From the NCBI GenBank assembly GCA_030152985.1, contig JASLIE010000245.1:1-10572 (forward strand): a stretch of 10,572 nt of DNA. The letters are read 5' to 3'. The position numbers and the translations under genes are program-made. Origin of the DNA: Bacillaceae bacterium (GTDB lineage Bacteria > Bacillota > Bacilli > Bacillales > Amphibacillaceae). The notes beneath the pieces were generated by a model. The model did no database searches and was not told the DNA's origin. It was given only the letters and a program-made list of their open reading frames with translations. Numbering within the stretch: the first letter of the stretch is position 1; each line of letters opens with the position of its first letter. Below are positions 6,136-10,572 of this stretch, piece by piece.

Positions 6136-9100
6136 AACGAGTGTAAACGTGAAATTTGATATAGGTGATGCAGATTTTATTCATCGCTATTTGCCAACAC
6201 CTTCTCATGGAGATGCTCTATTAGGTTTATCAAAAGCATTTTTATCTGAAAATGAAAATGCTGCACATATTATGATAGGTCCTTATGGAAGTGGAAAATC
6301 TTTAGTAGCGACATTGTTAGCGAATATGACAGCGAAAGCAGTTAGTCCAGAGGATATGAAGTTACTTGTAAGGAAATTTGAGAAAGTACATCAAGGTATT
6401 TATAACAATTTGCAAGGCATATACAACTTGAATAAAAAGTACATACCAATCACTTTGAATGGTGATGAAGGAAACTTTGCAGAGGCTTTAATACGCCAAA
6501 TTTTACGATCTTTAGAAGAAGAAAAAATACCGGTTGAAGTTGCAGGAATTGGAGAGACCGTTGCAAGTATCATTGAGAGCTGGAGAAAGGAGTTTCCTGA
6601 AACGTATCATCAATTTTTAGAAGAGTTGATGATACGTGGGTATCAAGAAATCACATCATGGATTGCTCAAGTAAATCAATTAAATGAAGATGAAATTCGA
6701 TGGTTTGAAAATGTATATAGAAAACTTACATCAGGAGCTTCTCTAGAACAGCAAATTCAAATTCCGTTTATTGAGCAGTTAGAAAATATATTAAAAGCTT
6801 TGAGAGAACATAAAGTTGGATTGTTTATTATTTATGATGAATTTGGAAGATATCTACAATCTTTAAATCCAGTAGATATTAATAAAGCGATGCAGGATAT
6901 TCAAGACATTGCAGAGTTTGTGAATCGCGCAGCGGGAGATATACAGCTATTATTAATTTCTCATAAAAGCATGTCCCAATACATGCTTGGTTTTACAGAA
7001 GAATATCGATCGGAGTTTCAACGTGTGGAAAAACGCTACTCAACATATTTTGTTGAAAGCGATACAGCAACTTATTACAGAGTAGTCGATGGGTATGTAA
7101 CAGAATTAGCAAAAGAATATCCAATGCAAATCGTTAATTTTGAACCAATTATAAAAGAATTACGAATGTACAACTTATTTAGAGAGTTAAATAGCCAAGA
7201 GGTTGAAGGGTTAATTGTCGAAGGTTCATATCCAATCCACCCTGTATCAATGTTTTTATTGCCAAGGGTTTCAAGAATCTTCGGTCAAAATGAAAGAACC
7301 TTATTTACTTTTTTAGAGAGTGTTGAAACGGGTGGTCTTCGCCATCACTTTATGCAAGGAGAAGGTTATTACTATCCAACAAAGCTGTTTGACTATTTCT
7401 TTACGGATTTAGAAGGGTTTTATTTAGATGAAGTGAATCAAAACATCGTTAATCGGTTTAAGAAGAACTTGTCTAAAATTGATGAAGAAGATGATCAAGC
7501 ACGAGCGGTTTTAAAGTTGGTAACAATGTGGCAATTAACTGATTCAAATAGTGTGTATCCTATTACGCCAGAGTTAGTAAGGTTTTCTTTAGGGTTAAAC
7601 GAAAGGGAATTAGAAAAAGCATTAGAAGAACTTATCGATAAAAAGACAATTCGTTTTAATAGAGTATTAAAGCAGCTAGAATTATATGAAGGAAGCGCTC
7701 TTGTTTTAGATGAGATTATAGAAGAAGCGCGAAGTAAAAGTAAAATTACCTTTCCAAAGCGTATTGATTATATCCAAAGAGAATTACCACAGAAGTATTT
7801 TTTAGCAACAGATTACAATGACTATTATAATATTACTCGTTTCATGAGAGTTCGCGTAATTACATCTAAGCAATTATTAGAAGCAACAGACTCTGAACGT
7901 GAAAAATGGGAGAAAAAACAAGCAGAAGATGGGTTTATTATTCTTATCTTATTATCGAAAAAGGAAGACTATAAACCTTTACAACAATTATTAACAAAGA
8001 TTACAAATCCATTTGTTTTATACGCGATTATAGATCGTGAGTGGAAAGAATTATTACCAATTATTGATGCAGATTTGGCAATCGATTATTTGCTAGAAGA
8101 TCGTCAACTACTATTAGAAGTCGATCAATTAAAAGAAGAGTTATTGATGCGTCGAGAAGAGTTACGCTTAGAGTTTGAAGAGTTTATTGATGAGTATTTT
8201 TCATTTGGTGAAAAGGTATTATGGTATCACGAGCAGAAGCAGATACCTTTACGCAGTACTTTAAGTTTGGAAAGTTATGTAAGTCATATTATGATGCAGC
8301 AATATCCAGATACACCAATCATTATGAATGATGGAGTGAATAGATTTCATGTAAAAGGTGTGCAGAAAAGGGCGTTACACACTACTTTGCATCATGTGTT
8401 GAATTATCCTTCTGAGGAGATTATCGGTATTGAAGGACAAGGGCCGGACTATTTAGTCTATGCAACAGTATTTAAAAATAATGGAATAGATTTAAAAGAT
8501 TTATCAATGATTCAAGATCCATCTATGCAGCAATTACGCAAAGCACTTTTAGAAGAGTTAAAGAAACACCCTACTGGAAACTTAATAAATTTAATTCATG
8601 TTTTTGAGCAATCACCATATGGCATACGTCCGCCTTTAATCCCGTTATTATTTGTCGGATTATTAAGAGACCGTTTGGAACAATTAATGTTTTATAGAAA
8701 TGATATGTTCGTTCCAACGATTAAAGAAGATGTTGTCTACGGTATGTTTGAAGATCCGACAGGCTATACGTATGTTTATCATGATTTTGACAAAGAAGAA
8801 TTAGAGTATTTACAGGATGTTCAAGAGATATTAGATGAACATATTAGTGAGTATGTTCAAGATAAAACGATTTTAATTCAAGTAAGTAGTGGACTATTAA
8901 ATTATTTACGAGAGTTACCGAAGTTTACGCAGGTAACAAAGCAAGTAGAACCAATTCTTTTAGAGTTGAAAAGGATCATTAGATATAGTGAAGTAAATCC
9001 ACTAGATAGCTTCTCACAGTTATATAAGTTAACAGATGGCAGTAGTCAAAAGCTATTTGATAGCTTAAATATGTTGAAAACTATTTATCCACAATTAGAA

Positions 9101-9547
9101 AAAGAAGCTGAAGAATATTTATTAAGTAAAGCAAAAACAAAAAACTTTTCACAGTTAAAAGAGTGGGTAAGTGCACATACTCCGAAAGAGATTGGAACGA
9201 ATCGTTTTCTCAAAGCAGTAGAAGAGGTAGAAGAGTTTAAAGAGTTTGTAGAAGTGTATATGGGAGTTTCTTTAACAGATTGGTCAGATGCAACATACCA
9301 AGTGTATTTAAGTCAAATTGAACAAGATTATGGCGCAGCGGAACGTCCTGTTGAGCAAGATAACAGTAACTATTATGAAATAGAATATAATGGAATATAT
9401 AAGCGTGTACCACGAGCAGAACTATCTGAGAAAGCTCAACTTGTACAACAAAATGTGGAGCGAATCATTGAACGTGGAGGTCAACGTGTTCCGCAAGCAG
9501 AATTAGAGAACATCATTTTAGAATTAGTGAACAAATATATTGATTGA
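6116..9547 (+). CDS. sspC: Large P-loop ATPase, SspC-like component of the PT modification arm
   Basis: This 1143-residue protein has one AAA-like ATPase core near its N-terminus: Walker A GPYGSGKS (55-62), Walker B GLFIIYDEFGR (235-245, with D241 and E242), a sensor-1-like SHKS (282-285) and an EFQRVEKRY stretch (300-308) that may hold arginine-finger residues. A conserved-looking block YPIHPVSMFLLPRV and QNERTLFTFL (372-400) follows, as seen in large ATPases of several defence systems. Residues about 481-525 look like a winged helix. The remaining 600 residues are helical with no motif I can name. The C-terminus holds two RVPxAEL copies (1097-1103 and 1124-1130). In Ssp systems the ATPase between the DUF4007 nickase and the sulfur-transfer protein is SspC, thought to drive or license PT insertion. 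The start is supported by GGAGG at 6102-6106, nine bases upstream. SspC identity rests mainly on gene order and the ATPase fold. Confidence 0.78.
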   Translation: MNLSNFKTSVNVKFDIGDADFIHRYLPTPSHGDALLGLSKAFLSENENAAHIMIGPYGSGKSLVATLLANMTAKAVSPEDMKLLVRKFEKVHQGIYNNLQGIYNLNKKYIPITLNGDEGNFAEALIRQILRSLEEEKIPVEVAGIGETVASIIESWRKEFPETYHQFLEELMIRGYQEITSWIAQVNQLNEDEIRWFENVYRKLTSGASLEQQIQIPFIEQLENILKALREHKVGLFIIYDEFGRYLQSLNPVDINKAMQDIQDIAEFVNRAAGDIQLLLISHKSMSQYMLGFTEEYRSEFQRVEKRYSTYFVESDTATYYRVVDGYVTELAKEYPMQIVNFEPIIKELRMYNLFRELNSQEVEGLIVEGSYPIHPVSMFLLPRVSRIFGQNERTLFTFLESVETGGLRHHFMQGEGYYYPTKLFDYFFTDLEGFYLDEVNQNIVNRFKKNLSKIDEEDDQARAVLKLVTMWQLTDSNSVYPITPELVRFSLGLNERELEKALEELIDKKTIRFNRVLKQLELYEGSALVLDEIIEEARSKSKITFPKRIDYIQRELPQKYFLATDYNDYYNITRFMRVRVITSKQLLEATDSEREKWEKKQAEDGFIILILLSKKEDYKPLQQLLTKITNPFVLYAIIDREWKELLPIIDADLAIDYLLEDRQLLLEVDQLKEELLMRREELRLEFEEFIDEYFSFGEKVLWYHEQKQIPLRSTLSLESYVSHIMMQQYPDTPIIMNDGVNRFHVKGVQKRALHTTLHHVLNYPSEEIIGIEGQGPDYLVYATVFKNNGIDLKDLSMIQDPSMQQLRKALLEELKKHPTGNLINLIHVFEQSPYGIRPPLIPLLFVGLLRDRLEQLMFYRNDMFVPTIKEDVVYGMFEDPTGYTYVYHDFDKEELEYLQDVQEILDEHISEYVQDKTILIQVSSGLLNYLRELPKFTQVTKQVEPILLELKRIIRYSEVNPLDSFSQLYKLTDGSSQKLFDSLNMLKTIYPQLEKEAEEYLLSKAKTKNFSQLKEWVSAHTPKEIGTNRFLKAVEEVEEFKEFVEVYMGVSLTDWSDATYQVYLSQIEQDYGAAERPVEQDNSNYYEIEYNGIYKRVPRAELSEKAQLVQQNVERIIERGGQRVPQAELENIILELVNKYID

Positions 9548-9562
9548 TCAGAGGGGAAGAAA

Positions 9563-10372
9563 ATGACAAGAAAAAGAGAACCAATTCATATTGCGATGTT
9601 TAGTGGTGGTGCATCTAGTGCATATGTGGCCTATCAAATGGTGCAAGCACATGGAGTAGAGAATTGTGTGCTGTTTTTTACGAATACATTATGGGAAGAT
9701 GAAGATAATTATCGCTTTATGTATGATGTTGCTGACTATATTGGAATTGAAGTGACTGAACGTTTAGATGGTCGAACACCGGAAGAAGTTTTCTTTGATT
9801 CAAAATTTCTTGGAAACTCTCGTCTCGCTAAATGTTCACAGGAATTGAAAGTGGATCAAACTGTCGAGTTTTTAGATGAGGTAAGATATGAATGGAATCG
9901 AGAACCCATTTTATATTTTGGAATTGGCCCTCACGAAGAACATCGGGCAGAAAATTTAATTCGTTTTTATGGGAAAACATTAGACGGGGAACCTGTTGAA
10001 ACACGTTTTCCAATGATTGATACATTTAGAGAAGATATTGATGTGAAAGCAATTATCGAAGAAGAGTGGAAAATACCTTTACCACGTATGTATAAAATGG
10101 GGTTTTCTCATGCAAATTGTGCAGGACGTTGTGTACGTGGCGGATTTCAGCACTATGCTCTCTTGTATCATCAGTGGCCGGAGCAATATGCGCGTCAAGA
10201 AGCTATGGAAGAACGATTTAGAAAGCATTTTGATAAAGATGTATCTATTTTAAAGAAAGATAAAAAACCATATACTTTGAAGAAGTTTCGAGAAGTTTTA
10301 GAACGCGAAGGTGTGGATAAGTATTTAAAGCAAGAAGATGATACTGTACCTTGCGTGTGTACATTTTCTTAG
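9563..10372 (+). CDS. sspD: PAPS-reductase-like PP-loop ATP pyrophosphatase, SspD-like
   Basis: This 269-residue protein opens with the PP-loop SGGASS (14-19) after a beta strand, the nucleotide-binding signature of PAPS reductase and ATP-pyrophosphatase enzymes. It has a CSQELKV segment (91-97), matching the conserved C-x-x-x-L-K of that superfamily, then NCAGRC (185-190) and a terminal PCVC (263-266). Cysteines 186, 190, 264 and 266 could together ligate an iron-sulfur cluster, as reported for DndC and SspD type proteins. That assignment is inferred. Its expected task is to use ATP and relay sulfur from a cysteine desulfurase into the DNA backbone at sites prepared by the nickase. It begins 15 bases after the ATPase stop with GAGGGG at 9551-9556 and ends the modification operon. 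The length fits the shorter SspD form rather than the longer DndC. A stray housekeeping PAPS reductase is unlikely given the neighbours. Confidence 0.85.
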   Translation: MTRKREPIHIAMFSGGASSAYVAYQMVQAHGVENCVLFFTNTLWEDEDNYRFMYDVADYIGIEVTERLDGRTPEEVFFDSKFLGNSRLAKCSQELKVDQTVEFLDEVRYEWNREPILYFGIGPHEEHRAENLIRFYGKTLDGEPVETRFPMIDTFREDIDVKAIIEEEWKIPLPRMYKMGFSHANCAGRCVRGGFQHYALLYHQWPEQYARQEAMEERFRKHFDKDVSILKKDKKPYTLKKFREVLEREGVDKYLKQEDDTVPCVCTFS

Positions 10373-10419
10373 TTGTTGATAATTAAAAGTAGATTGGGGC
10401 AAAAAAGTCTCTAAATCAC

Positions 10420-10457
10420 AAAAGACACTTGAATGATTAAACATTCAAGTGTCTTTT
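10420..10457. terminator. Bidirectional intrinsic terminator between convergent units
   Basis: The perfect 16-base arms AAAAGACACTTGAATG (10420-10435) and its complement (10442-10457) flank the 6-base loop ATTAAA. A T-tract follows on the + strand (10454-10458, then TGTTT), and on the - strand the stem ends in TTTT with more T downstream. It can end both the modification operon and the convergent minus-strand gene, whose stop codon lies within the stem. Confidence 0.9.
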
Positions 10458-10572
10458 TGTTTACCGTTTTTCTTTTTTATATCTGCAATACGAATGTCGG
10501 TAATGTACAGGTCATTGTCTTTTATGATGACGTCGTATTCTTTTTGACGTTTGTAATGAATAGTGTGTCCTG
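10445..10572 (-). CDS. 3' end of an unidentified minus-strand gene
   Basis: The minus strand has an open frame entering from the right edge and ending at TGA (10447-10445). It gives 41 residues rich in charge, including IHYKRQKEYDVIIKDNDLY and a lysine-rich tail KKKNGK. The alternation of hydrophobic and charged residues reads as two beta strands and looks like real protein. The bidirectional terminator just beyond the stop supports it. The 5' part lies outside the window and I recognise no family, so no function is proposed. Confidence 0.55.
   Translation of the reverse strand, partial: GHTIHYKRQKEYDVIIKDNDLYITDIRIADIKKKNGKQKDT

Noticed and set aside
9828..10025. Minus-strand open frame of 65 codons inside the PP-loop gene.
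   Set aside because: It is a shadow of a conserved coding region with no ribosome binding site.
1..10572. CRISPR arrays, tRNA or rRNA genes, and insertion-sequence ends.
   Set aside because: No regularly spaced repeats, no tRNA-like cloverleaf and no transposase or terminal inverted repeats were seen.

Overview
The window is AT-rich and reads as a low-GC Firmicute, most like the Bacillus cereus group. The support is strong AGGAGG-type ribosome binding sites before almost every gene, one TTG start, A/T-biased codons and short hairpin-plus-T-tract terminators. The host assignment is an inference from composition and signals, not from a marker gene.

Seven genes on the + strand form what looks like a complete DNA-backbone phosphorothioation (PT) defence island of the Ssp type (single-stranded PT, sspBCD) with an SspFGH-like restriction module. 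Unit 1 (207-5166) is the putative restriction arm. It encodes a PLD-nuclease/DEAH helicase fusion (732 aa), a 62-aa small protein, a DndD-like SMC/Rad50-type ATPase (661 aa) and a 193-aa protein of unknown fold. Two of its three junctions are ATGA overlaps, and a strong intrinsic terminator (5165-5192) that starts inside the last stop codon closes it. Unit 2 (5248-10372) is the putative modification arm. It encodes a DUF4007 protein (SspB-like nickase), a 1143-aa P-loop ATPase (SspC-like) and a PAPS-reductase-like PP-loop protein (SspD-like). It ends before a bidirectional terminator (10420-10457).

In the expected division of labour, SspD mobilises sulfur, SspB nicks the DNA, SspC supplies ATP-driven work, and the helicase/DndD-like group damages DNA that lacks PT. 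No cysteine desulfurase (sspA/dndA) and no SspE lie in the window, so sulfur supply must come from elsewhere in the genome or from a housekeeping IscS/SufS-type enzyme.

The left 206 bases hold an A-rich stretch, a candidate extended -10 promoter inside an imperfect palindrome, and a strong ribosome binding site. The right edge holds the 3' end of an unidentified convergent minus-strand gene. The system type is already described in outline. The least explained parts are the 62-aa and 193-aa proteins, the missing desulfurase, and the arrangement in which restriction and modification arms are separated by a terminator with the restriction arm first.
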